The notes beneath the pieces are model-generated. The model was given only the letters and a program-made list of their open reading frames with translations. It searched no databases and had not been told where the DNA came from. Positions 9,237 to 17,616 of a stretch of 64,000 nt of DNA are shown piece by piece. The position numbers were made by a program, and so were the translations under genes. Numbering within the stretch: the stretch's first letter is position 1; the number at the start of each line of letters is the position of its first letter. This DNA comes from Pseudoramibacter alactolyticus ATCC 23263 (GTDB lineage Bacteria > Bacillota > Clostridia > Eubacteriales > Eubacteriaceae): the NCBI RefSeq assembly GCF_000185505.1, contig NZ_GL622359.1, forward strand, positions 585,308 through 649,307. Reading direction: 5' to 3'.

Positions 9237-11414
9237 TTACAAATGCAGCACGCGTTCCTTAATCTCCTGCGTTCGTCCCTGATTAAAGCCCGTCGCACCA
9301 CCGAGATAACCGCAAACACGCCGCACCACTGACATTTTATTTAATTCGCGATTGCCGCAATTAGGGCATTCCCAGATAAGTTTACCGGCTTCGTTTTCCA
9401 CAGCTTTAATTTCACCATCGTAGCCACACACTTCGCAAAAGTCACTCTTCGTGTTTAATTCAGCATAGGTAATATGATTGTAAATATGCTTCATCACTTC
9501 CAAAACTGCCGGAATGTTATTCTGCATGTTCGGCACCTCCACGTAGGAGATAGCGCCTCCCGGCGACAAACGCTGAAAATCCGCTTCAAACGTTAATTTG
9601 CTGAAAGCGTCAATGGGTTCTGTCACATGGACATGATAAGAATTGGTGATGTAGTTTTTATCCGTCACCCCTTCGATGATTCCAAATCGTTTTTGCAAAC
9701 ACTTGGCAAATTTATAGGTCGTTGATTCCATCGGCGTCCCATAAACCGAATAGGCAATGTTTTCTTCTGCCCGCCACTCTTGACATTTATCATTCAACTT
9801 TTGCATCACGGCCAATGCGAAGTTTTTCGCTTGATCGTCCGTGTGCGATTTACCCGTCATATAACGACACATTTCATACAACCCGGCATATCCCAAGGAA
9901 ATCGTGCTGTAACCACCATAAAGCAGTGCATCAATCGTTTCTCCCGACTTTAGTCGCGCCAACGCACCATGCTGCCATAAAATCGGCGCCACATCAGAAG
10001 GCGTTCCCAAAAGCCGTTCGTGACGGCAGCGCAAAGCTTTGTGACAAAGTTCCAGCCTTTCGTCTAAGATCTCCCAGAATTGGGCCATATCCCCGCCGGA
10101 TGAACACGCTACATCCACCAAATTAACCGTCACCACGCCTTGATTGAAGCGACCGTAAAATTTGTGGCTGCCATCTGAATTGCGCTGTGAATCTTCCACC
10201 GTTAAAAAACTGCGACATCCCATGCAGGTATAGACATTGCCTTGTTTGAGTTGTTTCATGATTTTAGCCGAAATATAGTCCGGCACCATGCGTTTGGCCG
10301 TGCATCGCGCCGCCAAATCGGTCAAATACCAATACGGGGCTGATTCGTAAATATTGTCTTCATCCAGCACATAAATCAACTTGGGGAATGTCGGTGTAAC
10401 CCAGACATCCTGTTCATTTTTAACGCCTGTGATGCGCTGATTGAGCACTTCTTCAATGATAAGGGCCAGATCCTTACGCACCTGCCCGTCCGGCACTTCA
10501 TCCAAATACATAAACATTGTAACAAACGGCGCCTGCCCATTACAGGTCATCAATGTGATCAATTGGTACTGAATGGTTTGAATACCGCTTTTAATTTCTT
10601 CTTTTAAGCGTGCAAAAACGATTTTTTCGATAATTTCACGATTCATAACTTCACCGCAGAGCCTGCGTTCTTCAATCACTTGCTGACGGATTTTTTGCCG
10701 GCTCACGTCGACAAATGGCGCCAGATGTGAAAGTGTAAAGGATTGCCCACCATATTGGTTGGACGCTACCTGCGCTACAATCTGCGTAGTAATATTGCAT
10801 GCGGTATAAAAACTATGAGGTTTATCAATCTTCGTGCCGGAAATAACCGTCCCATTTTGCAGCATATCTTCCAGGTTGATCAAATCGCAGTTATGCTCGC
10901 GCATGGCAAAATAATCAGCGTCGTGAAAATGGATAATCCCTTCTTCGTGGGCTTTCACCACATCTTCCGGCAAGAAAAGCCGTTTGGATAAATCCTTGCT
11001 GACTTCCCCGGCGATATAGTCCCGCTGCGTAGAATTAATTGTGGGATTTTTATTGGCATTCTCCTGTTTGACCAATTCATTTTCACGATTAATCAACGCT
11101 AAAATTTTGCGATCTGTTGTATTTGACCGGCGGAGGGCCGTCCGCTTATCCCGGTAATGCATATACGCCTGGGCCACCTCATACCCACGCATTTCCATAA
11201 TGCCCGTTTCGACCAAATCCTGAATATCTTCAACACCGGCCGCATGCTGATAGGCAGAAATTTGTTTTTCCACATTGTCAGCTACCGCCTGAATTTGGGC
11301 CGCATTTAACTGACGAATGGGTTTCACTTCTGCATTGGCTTTCGTAATCGCGTTAACGATTTTATCGATATTGAATAAAACTTCTTCGCCGTTTCGCTTA
11401 ATCACATTCTTCAT
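9237..11414 (-). CDS. nrdD: Anaerobic (class III) ribonucleoside-triphosphate reductase NrdD
   Basis: A 725-residue glycyl-radical enzyme reducing ribonucleoside triphosphates to dNTPs without oxygen. An N-terminal ATP-cone (about 1-90, VIKRNGEEVLFNIDKI) provides allosteric control. The C-terminal zinc site has CEVCGY and CPNCGN, and the glycyl-radical motif RVCGYLG puts the radical on Gly702. The ATG at 11414 has GGAG 9 nt upstream; an upstream extension to 11456 is unlikely. Upstream are a consensus-like promoter and two NrdR-box sequences. A class II enzyme (nrdJ) lies about 29 kb away. Confidence 0.97.
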   Translation of the reverse strand: MKNVIKRNGEEVLFNIDKIVNAITKANAEVKPIRQLNAAQIQAVADNVEKQISAYQHAAGVEDIQDLVETGIMEMRGYEVAQAYMHYRDKRTALRRSNTTDRKILALINRENELVKQENANKNPTINSTQRDYIAGEVSKDLSKRLFLPEDVVKAHEEGIIHFHDADYFAMREHNCDLINLEDMLQNGTVISGTKIDKPHSFYTACNITTQIVAQVASNQYGGQSFTLSHLAPFVDVSRQKIRQQVIEERRLCGEVMNREIIEKIVFARLKEEIKSGIQTIQYQLITLMTCNGQAPFVTMFMYLDEVPDGQVRKDLALIIEEVLNQRITGVKNEQDVWVTPTFPKLIYVLDEDNIYESAPYWYLTDLAARCTAKRMVPDYISAKIMKQLKQGNVYTCMGCRSFLTVEDSQRNSDGSHKFYGRFNQGVVTVNLVDVACSSGGDMAQFWEILDERLELCHKALRCRHERLLGTPSDVAPILWQHGALARLKSGETIDALLYGGYSTISLGYAGLYEMCRYMTGKSHTDDQAKNFALAVMQKLNDKCQEWRAEENIAYSVYGTPMESTTYKFAKCLQKRFGIIEGVTDKNYITNSYHVHVTEPIDAFSKLTFEADFQRLSPGGAISYVEVPNMQNNIPAVLEVMKHIYNHITYAELNTKSDFCEVCGYDGEIKAVENEAGKLIWECPNCGNRELNKMSVVRRVCGYLGGATGFNQGRTQEIKERVLHL

Positions 11415-11461
11415 GAAAATTCTCCATCTTTTCATTTTCTCCAAAGTTTGGGACAAGTGTT

Positions 11462-11490
11462 ATTATACGCCCGCCATGATTGAGATTCAA
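11462..11490 (-). promoter_or_regulatory. Sigma-A promoter of nrdDG
   Basis: Minus-strand -35 TTGAAT (11485-11490), a 17-nt spacer and a perfect -10 TATAAT (11462-11467), about 48 nt before nrdD. Confidence 0.75.
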
Positions 11491-11506
11491 GTAAAATCGA
11501 AACTGA

Positions 11507-11522
11507 ACTCTATATTTTGTGT
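11507..11522. promoter_or_regulatory. NrdR box 1 upstream of nrdD
   Basis: ACTCTATATTTTGTGT matches the 16-bp NrdR consensus (acaCwAtATaTwGtgt) at 14 of 16 positions, including all six most conserved ones. It lies 16 bp upstream of the nrdD -35. NrdR is a zinc-finger/ATP-cone repressor of ribonucleotide reductase genes; its gene is not in the window. Confidence 0.7.
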
Positions 11523-11537
11523 TTGTAGATTTGAAAA

Positions 11538-11553
11538 CATCAATATTTGGGGC
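11538..11553. promoter_or_regulatory. NrdR box 2 upstream of nrdD
   Basis: A weaker copy centred on CAATATTTGG keeps all six strongly conserved NrdR positions but has divergent flanks (9 of 16 overall). It starts 31 bp from box 1, about three helical turns, which is the spacing known for paired NrdR boxes; that supports it despite the low flank match. Confidence 0.5.
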
Positions 11554-11663
11554 TTATTTTCTCGAAGCAAAGATGACATAATTGTCATTTTATATTCTTC
11601 CGAAGTTATTAAGCAGATTCAATTGTTTTTTACTAACAAAAAAAGCCACTTACCAGCGGCTCA

Positions 11664-12167
11664 TTATAACGATAATATCGATCGATATGCATCGATCAAA
11701 TCCTCCAGGTGCATTTTGGCATTGGCCGGACTGGTGGACGGGAGCCCCAAATGCGACAGTCTACTGATCTGTGGATTTAAGCCCCAATGCTCTCGGAATA
11801 ATTTTGTCGCTTTTCCCCCGGTAGTAACAATTCCCCGAATGGAAGTTTGTGATACGATCGTCGTCAAATCATTGTAATGTACATTTTTGATAGATGCATC
11901 CGATGCCCCTCGAATATCACAACTGCCAATCACATCCCACAATGCCAGTGAATGTTTTTTGAGAAATAACTGTTTCTGCTCGATACTCTCCGGTATCGTT
12001 TCCTGATAAACACCGGCCAACGTTTTCCAAAAGCGATTGCGCGGATGACCATAATAAAATCCGGCTTCCCGCGATTTGGGAGATGGCAAAGAACCTAAGA
12101 TTAAAATCTGTGAGTGCGCATCGTAAAAAGGAACCAACGTGTGCTCAATATGTTCATACGCGGCCAT
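11664..12167 (-). CDS. DNA-deoxyinosine glycosylase-like protein (uracil-DNA glycosylase superfamily)
   Basis: A 167-residue protein of the UDG superfamily. ILILGSLPSPKSREAGFYYGHPRNRFWKTL (read in two pieces, ILILGSLPS and YYGHPRNRFW) carries the N-terminal catalytic region of the deoxyinosine-glycosylase branch. ALWDVIGSCDIRGASDASI and LPSTSPANA complete the usual motifs, the last being the minor-groove loop. Enzymes of this branch excise hypoxanthine and related deaminated bases. The ATG at 12167 has AAGGTGG upstream and overlaps the preceding gene by 14 nt; longer starts read through that gene. Substrate preference is inferred from the family. Confidence 0.78.
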   Translation of the reverse strand: MAAYEHIEHTLVPFYDAHSQILILGSLPSPKSREAGFYYGHPRNRFWKTLAGVYQETIPESIEQKQLFLKKHSLALWDVIGSCDIRGASDASIKNVHYNDLTTIVSQTSIRGIVTTGGKATKLFREHWGLNPQISRLSHLGLPSTSPANAKMHLEDLIDAYRSILSL

Positions 12168-12954
12168 GTAAAAATGCCACCTTTCTTTTTTCCGGCGGAT
12201 ACGGCCGATGATTGGCCATCCAAAAATCGAACCGCCGAAGCAATCTTGTTGCAAAATCCATCCCAAAAATCAGAATCGGCAGCACGACGAGCCAATAATA
12301 AGGAGCCGCAATTGCGCTGATTACCGGGACCCCCCTTGCATTGCGCATCAAAAGATAATTTGCATTAAAAAATGTCGACGCCCAAAAAGCAACCGCCAAA
12401 ATAATACCCATGCCGATCAGTCGCTTTCCCATCTGTTTGAGAGAACGATGATACCCCTGCTTTGACGACATCGGCATACTCAGCGCAATGGTAACCATTA
12501 AACCATGGGAAACCATGCTCTGAACGGACATCACATGAATACCAGCGTAATCGTAAAAGACCCAAAGCGGATAAATCAATACCGCAACACCACCAAGAAA
12601 TGCTGCCACATCAACATAAGGATAGAGTTTTTCAATCCGAAACATTGCTATAAACGGCAAAACCATGCAAATTTGATTGCACCAATCGAAACGAAAATTC
12701 GTCCAATGCATACCGTAGTAATGCGTGCGCCATACAATTCGGAACAATTCCAACAACAGCATCAAAACGCCCAAAACTATCAAAATTTTTTGGCTAAAAT
12801 AGGGATTCTGCTTTCGTTTCTGAACGGCCATAATGGTCACAATCGCGCAGACAATCAGTGTTGCCAGCACAATATGTGCTTGGGAAAACACGCGATTCTG
12901 CCGAATGACATCCTGCGGCTTAAAATAATGATTGTAAAAATAGTTTATACCCAT
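12154..12954 (-). CDS. Multi-pass membrane protein, YwaF/TIGR02206-like
   Basis: A 266-residue integral membrane protein with about six hydrophobic segments (near residues 27-45, 56-72, 96-107, 117-133, 143-160 and 176-195, plus a late one near 225-240). FDWCNQICMVLPF and HGLMVTIALSMP recall the YwaF family of unknown function; the assignment is from memory of these motifs. It overlaps the start of the glycosylase gene, so the two are probably translated together. No enzymatic motif is evident. Confidence 0.55.
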   Translation of the reverse strand: MGINYFYNHYFKPQDVIRQNRVFSQAHIVLATLIVCAIVTIMAVQKRKQNPYFSQKILIVLGVLMLLLELFRIVWRTHYYGMHWTNFRFDWCNQICMVLPFIAMFRIEKLYPYVDVAAFLGGVAVLIYPLWVFYDYAGIHVMSVQSMVSHGLMVTIALSMPMSSKQGYHRSLKQMGKRLIGMGIILAVAFWASTFFNANYLLMRNARGVPVISAIAAPYYWLVVLPILIFGMDFATRLLRRFDFWMANHRPYPPEKRKVAFLHGRV

Positions 12955-13012
12955 AAGCTCATTCCGTTCCGTTTTATTAATTCGATCCTTTTGATCTGTT
13001 GATCATCATAAC

Positions 13013-13052
13013 AAAAAGACCTGAAAAGCGCAAACACGCTCTCAGGTCTTTT
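13013..13052 (-). terminator. Terminator after plsY
   Basis: An 11-bp stem (AAAAGACCTGA with TCAGGTCTTTT) with a 17-nt loop and A/T flanks, 25 nt after plsY. The symmetric A and T ends could work in both directions. Confidence 0.75.
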
Positions 13053-13076
13053 ATGCAGCGGTAATCGAATGAAATA

Positions 13077-13706
13077 TTATTTTTTCATGTCCACACGCTG
13101 ACCAATTTTGCTTTCAGTGCCGTTCAAAATTCGTTTGATGTTGCTGCGATGCTGAATGTCTGTTGACAATGCCATAAAAATTGTCAGTGCCAAAGCCGGA
13201 AGATTATGCGCGCCAAAAAAGCCGAGGGCTACAAACGGCAAAATGGTCATCCCCATCATTGATGAAAGAGAAACCATTTTAAAAATGACCAATAAAATCA
13301 ATCCAACCGCAATGCAAATAAGCGCAATGCGCCAATCGTAGACGAGAAATAAACCGATAGACGTCGCGGTTCCTTTACCGCCGCGAAATTTTAAAAGCGC
13401 CGGCCAATTGTGGCCGCATAAAACAGCAATACCCGTTCCGGCGGTCCACCAAGGACTTAATCCCAGATGGCTTTCCAATAAACGTGCTATCACAATGCAT
13501 AATGACCCTTTCAAAGCATCCAACAGTAAAACTAAACCAGCGTATTTGAGTCCCATTGTCCTCAGAACATTTGTTGTACCGGCATTACCGCTGCCAAAAT
13601 TTCGAATATCCTCACCGCGAACAGCTTTAACAACGATATAGGCAAAATCGAGATTGCCCACAAAATAAGATGCTATGAGCAACAACACACCCCACGCGAC
13701 ATTCAT
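13077..13706 (-). CDS. plsY: Glycerol-3-phosphate acyltransferase PlsY
   Basis: A 209-residue membrane acyltransferase that moves the acyl group of acyl-phosphate to glycerol-3-phosphate, making lysophosphatidate, the first step of phospholipid synthesis. Family motifs are visible: GSGNAGTTNVLRTMG, the CGHNWP and FRGGKGTAT loop, and the C-terminal HRSNIKRILNGTE. Hydrophobic segments agree with the five-helix topology of PlsY. AAGGAGG precedes the start. It follows the Cys-rich gene by 35 nt and may be read from the iorAB promoter as well. Confidence 0.96.
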   Translation of the reverse strand: MNVAWGVLLLIASYFVGNLDFAYIVVKAVRGEDIRNFGSGNAGTTNVLRTMGLKYAGLVLLLDALKGSLCIVIARLLESHLGLSPWWTAGTGIAVLCGHNWPALLKFRGGKGTATSIGLFLVYDWRIALICIAVGLILLVIFKMVSLSSMMGMTILPFVALGFFGAHNLPALALTIFMALSTDIQHRSNIKRILNGTESKIGQRVDMKK

Positions 13707-13741
13707 CTGTTATCCTCCTTCAATTCTCCCGATAACGGATT

Positions 13742-14041
13742 TTATTCTTTTTTCTGATCTTTCTGCATTGATGCTAAGTTTGCTTGCTTCATTCGTTCCA
13801 AAAGTGTCATCAATTTTTGAATGACACGATCGTAATTTTGCCGATAATGCGGAAAACAACAATTGGTACAGATCTTTACCCCTTTATCCGAAATAGTATA
13901 ATTACCTCCGCAGTCTTTGCCCAAGGCATAAAGAGGACAATAACAAAACAGACAATTAAAATCCTCCAAGTTCTCCATTGGATGGCATGGAAAGTATTCG
14001 CATTCCCGATGCTGAAAAAATTTATAATGGTCTGTCTTCAA
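13742..14041 (-). CDS. Cysteine-rich small-domain protein coupled to iorB
   Basis: A 99-residue protein starting at TTG, overlapping the iorB stop (TTGA). Ten cysteines within the first 65 residues are arranged as CEYFPCH, NCLFCYCPLY, KDCGG and KICTNCCFPH. This matches what I recall as the Cys-rich small domain (PF04071), proposed to bind metal or Fe-S. The C-terminus is a charged helix. No function is established to my knowledge. Translational coupling to the ferredoxin-dependent oxidoreductase suggests a redox or cluster role, which is inference. Confidence 0.75.
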   Translation of the reverse strand: MKTDHYKFFQHRECEYFPCHPMENLEDFNCLFCYCPLYALGKDCGGNYTISDKGVKICTNCCFPHYRQNYDRVIQKLMTLLERMKQANLASMQKDQKKE

Positions 14042-14628
14042 TGGCTGGCTCGTTCTGCAACCAAGGCCATGCCTTTGGCCATTGCCGCTTTGTTTAATTC
14101 AACAAATTTCGGTTTAACATTATCTTCGATAATCCGGTTCCAATCGATATGTTCCAGGCCCATTGCCTTAACGATTGTTCCCAACAGGATCACATTTGTC
14201 ACTTTTTCATTGCCCATTTGCGTCGCAATATCTGAAGCCGGAATCACTTTTGCATCAGCGATTTTAGCAAGTTCCCCCAAAATATCCGGATGATATTCCG
14301 CCTGGCCGATCACGACCGGCATCGGCCAGATTTCCGTGTCATTAACAATCACTTTACCATCTGCTTTCAGATAATTGATGTAGCGCATGGCTTCCATCTT
14401 TTCAAAGGCAACAAGGATATCGGCCGTTCCCAATTCGATAACCGGAGACTGCACTTCATCCCCATAGCGCACCTGCGAACTGACCGAACCGCCTCGCTGG
14501 CTCATCCCATGGATTTCACTCATCTTGACGTCGTAGCCGGCCTGCATTAAGCCCGTCGTCAGCAATTTGGCTGCCGTGATCGTTCCCTGTCCGCCGACAC
14601 CTGCCAATAAAATATTTTTTGTCTTCAT
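14038..14628 (-). CDS. iorB: Indolepyruvate:ferredoxin oxidoreductase, beta subunit
   Basis: A 196-residue gamma-type domain of the 2-oxoacid:ferredoxin oxidoreductases. NILLAGVGGQGTITAAKLL and the MSQRGGSVSSQVRYG signature are typical of IorB. It pairs with IorA to oxidise aryl pyruvates from aromatic amino acid breakdown to aryl-acetyl-CoA, reducing ferredoxin. A GTG at 14637 would overlap the iorA stop; the ATG at 14628 gives the usual N-terminus. Neither has a strong Shine-Dalgarno, as expected for coupled translation. Confidence 0.93.
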   Translation of the reverse strand: MKTKNILLAGVGGQGTITAAKLLTTGLMQAGYDVKMSEIHGMSQRGGSVSSQVRYGDEVQSPVIELGTADILVAFEKMEAMRYINYLKADGKVIVNDTEIWPMPVVIGQAEYHPDILGELAKIADAKVIPASDIATQMGNEKVTNVILLGTIVKAMGLEHIDWNRIIEDNVKPKFVELNKAAMAKGMALVAERASH

Positions 14629-14633
14629 GATAA

Positions 14634-16409
14634 TCACGCTTTCTTAACAATTGCATCGACCGGACAAACCTGGCCACAAACGCCGCAGCCCACACAGGCA
14701 TTGGTAATGGTCATTTTTTGGTCTTCAATGCGGCCAAATTCCAACGCCGGACAGCCCGTTCCGATGCATTGCTTGCATCCGATGCACTTATCCATGAGGA
14801 CTTCGTATTTTTCGGTAAATACCTGAGGAAATTCTTTCTTGTCTTCCATTGAAAGCCGTTTTAAAGCGCAGGGCCAACGCGTGATGATAACCGCCGGTCC
14901 TTCGCAGGCAATCCCCCATTCCAGCGCGGCCTTGGTTTCTTCCAAATTGTTGGGATCGATGGTTCGAATATTCTCGATATTTAAAGCCCGGCAAACCGCT
15001 TCAATATCGACAATCGGCGCTGCATTGCCCTTTAAATCGTAACCGCTTCCCGGATTTTCCTGATGACCGGTCATGCCGGTAATGCGGTTATCCAAAATCA
15101 CGGTCAAATAAGAGCTCTTATTATAAGCCGCATCCATCAAGGATGTGATGCCGGAATGAAAGAAAGTAGAATCCCCGATTACGGAGACGACTTTTTTGTC
15201 TTCGCCTTTTATTTTAAAGGCCTGCGCCACGCCGTGTCCGCCAGAGATTGAAGCACCCATGCAGATCAGCGCATCCGTTGCATTATACGGCGCGGAAAGC
15301 CCTAAAGTATAGCAACCGATGTCGCCAAAAATCATGGTGTTCTTCAATTTGCCTAATTCATAGAAAAAACCACGATGCGGGCAGCCCGCACAAAGTGCCG
15401 GCGGTCGGCCGACAACGGTTTTTTCGTTCGGCGCCAATACTTCCTGGCTTTTACCAAAGGCAGCCTCGCGAATCTTTTCCGGGAGCAGTTCTCCCATCTG
15501 CGGGAACAAGTCTTTCCCAATGCAGTCAATCCCGGCTGCTTTGATCTCCGTTTCCATGATGGGATCATTTTCTTCCAAAACATAAATCGTCTTGACCTTG
15601 GAAGCAAATGCCTTAATCATGTCCATCGGCATAGGATAAGAAAAACCAATCTTGCAATAGGATGCCTGATCGCCAAAGACTTCTTTCGCATAGCGATATG
15701 AAACCCCGGATGCAATGATCCCGATATCTTGATGATTATCTTCATAATAATTCCACTTACATTCATTGGTGAATGTTTTTAAGCGTTCAAAATTTTGGGC
15801 TAACTTTTGCTGCATTCCCGGTGTGAACGCCGGCAGCGGGCAATATTTTTGAATATTTTTTTCGTAAGGCTTATCGGCAACCTCCGTGCGATCTGAGCAT
15901 TCAACAATGCTCTTGGAATGGTCAACACGGGTGGTCATTCTGAACAACACAGGGATGTCGAAAGTTTCAGACACATCATAAGCATCCTTCATCATATCTT
16001 TGGTCTCCTGTGAATCCGAAGGTTCAAACATGGCCAATTTGGCATGGCGCGCATACCGGCGATTGTCCTGTTCATTTTGAGACGAGAACATTCCGGGTTC
16101 GTCGGCCGTCAAAATAACGGATCCTCCGTTGACACCCAAATACGCAAAAGTAAACATGGGATCGGCGGCCACGTTCATGCCCACATGCTTCATGCAGGCC
16201 AAGGTTCTAATGCCGGCGATAGAGGCCCCAGCAACCGCTTCCACGGCCACTTTCTCGTTAGGCGCCCATTCCGTCTGAACTTCATCATAAAGTGCCAGAT
16301 TCTCCAGGATCTCTGTACTGGGAGTGCCCGGATAAGCCGATGCAAATTTTACCCCAGCTTCCCACGCACCGCGCGCGGCGGCTTCGTTGCCCGTAAATAA
16401 TTTTTTCAT
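14634..16409 (-). CDS. iorA: Indolepyruvate:ferredoxin oxidoreductase, alpha subunit
   Basis: A 591-residue thiamine-diphosphate enzyme. The N-terminal half is the pyrimidine domain (GNEAAARGAWEAGVKFASAYPGTPS, read as GNEAAARG and SAYPGTPST). The TPP domain includes PALCAGCPHRG, GDIGCYTLG and GDSTFFHSG. The C-terminus carries two 4Fe-4S motifs, CIGCKQCIGTGCP and CVGCGVCGQVCP. With IorB it converts indolepyruvate and related acids plus CoA to acyl-CoA, CO2 and reduced ferredoxin in the cytosol of anaerobes. A GGAGGAC site precedes the ATG. A palindrome overlaps the -35 of its promoter. Confidence 0.96.
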   Translation of the reverse strand: MKKLFTGNEAAARGAWEAGVKFASAYPGTPSTEILENLALYDEVQTEWAPNEKVAVEAVAGASIAGIRTLACMKHVGMNVAADPMFTFAYLGVNGGSVILTADEPGMFSSQNEQDNRRYARHAKLAMFEPSDSQETKDMMKDAYDVSETFDIPVLFRMTTRVDHSKSIVECSDRTEVADKPYEKNIQKYCPLPAFTPGMQQKLAQNFERLKTFTNECKWNYYEDNHQDIGIIASGVSYRYAKEVFGDQASYCKIGFSYPMPMDMIKAFASKVKTIYVLEENDPIMETEIKAAGIDCIGKDLFPQMGELLPEKIREAAFGKSQEVLAPNEKTVVGRPPALCAGCPHRGFFYELGKLKNTMIFGDIGCYTLGLSAPYNATDALICMGASISGGHGVAQAFKIKGEDKKVVSVIGDSTFFHSGITSLMDAAYNKSSYLTVILDNRITGMTGHQENPGSGYDLKGNAAPIVDIEAVCRALNIENIRTIDPNNLEETKAALEWGIACEGPAVIITRWPCALKRLSMEDKKEFPQVFTEKYEVLMDKCIGCKQCIGTGCPALEFGRIEDQKMTITNACVGCGVCGQVCPVDAIVKKA

Positions 16410-16450
16410 AGCGTCCTCCTACTTTGATGCTGTGCTAAAGTCCCCATCTA

Positions 16451-16478
16451 TTTATACGCCACCTTAGCAGTTTGTAAA
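16451..16478 (-). promoter_or_regulatory. Promoter of iorAB with palindrome over the -35
   Basis: Minus-strand -35 TTTACA (16473-16478), 16-nt spacer, -10 TATAAA (16451-16456), each 5/6 to consensus. The inverted repeat GTTTGT-AA-ACAAAC (16470-16483) covers the -35 and could be an operator. Confidence 0.6.
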
Positions 16479-16485
16479 CAAACCA

Positions 16486-17616
16486 TTAATGGATTTCCAA
16501 AAAATCACACATTTTTTCTGAAATAATCGTTTCGACACCCGGGCAGTTAGCCGCAATCATTTCTTTTAAAAGAAGCACTACCTGGTGCTCTGTTCCATAA
16601 TGCCCGGCATCCACCACCCAAAGATGATTTTCATGTGCGCTTTGGGCCTCATGGTATTTGAGATCTCCGGTTACATAAACATCGGCATTCCGCACTTTGG
16701 CCAATCCCATAAATTCAGCACCGGCACCAGTGCAAAGAGCGATGCGTTTAATTACCTGGGGTGGTTTTCCGGCCGTGCGAACAAGCTTCAAGCCCAAAGC
16801 AGATTTTAGTTTTTCCAAAAAATCCTGGGGTAATAATGCCGTTGACAAATCGCCAATTTTTCCCGGACCGTTGGCCTCTTTTGTCAATGATTCATCCATA
16901 GGATAAAGATCATAGGCCATGGTCTCATAGGGATGAACCGCTTTGATCTTTTGAATCAAAGATTTCGCCATTTCATTATCAATAACGGTCTCGATGCGAT
17001 CTTCTGCTACGGTTTCCACTTGATTTTCACTGCCGATGAATGGTTTCGATTCCGAAAGGGGCTTAAAGGTTCCCTTGCCGACCGCACGGAATGAACAATG
17101 GCTGTATTTCCCGACATAGCCGGCGCCATTATCGCCCATTACTTGAAGAATGGCCTCCGTATGTGACTCCGGTACAAAAACCACTAATTTATACAATCGA
17201 TCCTTGGGGCTGTTAGAAAGCGGACGCATTTCCTCTAAGCCCAACGCTTTCGCGATAAAATAATTGAGCCCATATTCGGCGGCATCTAAATTGGTATGCG
17301 CCGAATAAACGGATATTTTATGGGCGATCAATGCGTCAATGAGCTGACCCTTGCCATCATCCACACAAATAGACTTCACACCGTTAAACAAAAAAGGATG
17401 ATGGGAAACGATCAAATCAATATCTTTTTCAATCGCCTCTTCCACAACATCGGGTGTCACATCCAAGGTCAGAAGAACTCGGCAAACCGGATGTGAATAA
17501 GACCCGACCTGAAGTCCCACATTATCCCATTTTTCTGCCAAGTATCGCGGCGCATTTCGCTCAATAGCTTTAAAAATATCACTGTTTCGGTATTGTTCTT
17601 TCTTAACGCTATCCAC
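16486..17616 (-). CDS. Nif3-like dinuclear metal centre protein (YqfO type)
   Basis: A Nif3/GCH-I type 1-like protein of 376 residues, the long form with a PII/CutA-like insertion in the middle (about 130-235). The N-terminal metal motif is in DLIVSHHPFLF and the C-terminal one in ITG/VTGDLKYHEA and DAGHYGTEHQ. A hexamer binding two metals is known for the family; the biochemical role is not settled. The GTG at 17616 has AAGGAGG 9 nt upstream and overlaps trmK by 8 nt, the conserved Firmicute arrangement. Confidence 0.88.
   Translation of the reverse strand: MDSVKKEQYRNSDIFKAIERNAPRYLAEKWDNVGLQVGSYSHPVCRVLLTLDVTPDVVEEAIEKDIDLIVSHHPFLFNGVKSICVDDGKGQLIDALIAHKISVYSAHTNLDAAEYGLNYFIAKALGLEEMRPLSNSPKDRLYKLVVFVPESHTEAILQVMGDNGAGYVGKYSHCSFRAVGKGTFKPLSESKPFIGSENQVETVAEDRIETVIDNEMAKSLIQKIKAVHPYETMAYDLYPMDESLTKEANGPGKIGDLSTALLPQDFLEKLKSALGLKLVRTAGKPPQVIKRIALCTGAGAEFMGLAKVRNADVYVTGDLKYHEAQSAHENHLWVVDAGHYGTEHQVVLLLKEMIAANCPGVETIISEKMCDFLEIH

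Noticed and set aside
9722-10126. A 134-codon open frame on the plus strand opposite nrdD
   Set aside because: It is antisense to a highly conserved enzyme, has no ribosome-binding site, and its Pro/His/Arg-rich translation is typical of antisense shadow frames.
11317-11877. A 186-codon plus-strand frame across the nrdD start and promoter
   Set aside because: It spans the nrdD promoter and NrdR boxes and the 3' part of the glycosylase gene on the opposite strand; no Shine-Dalgarno.
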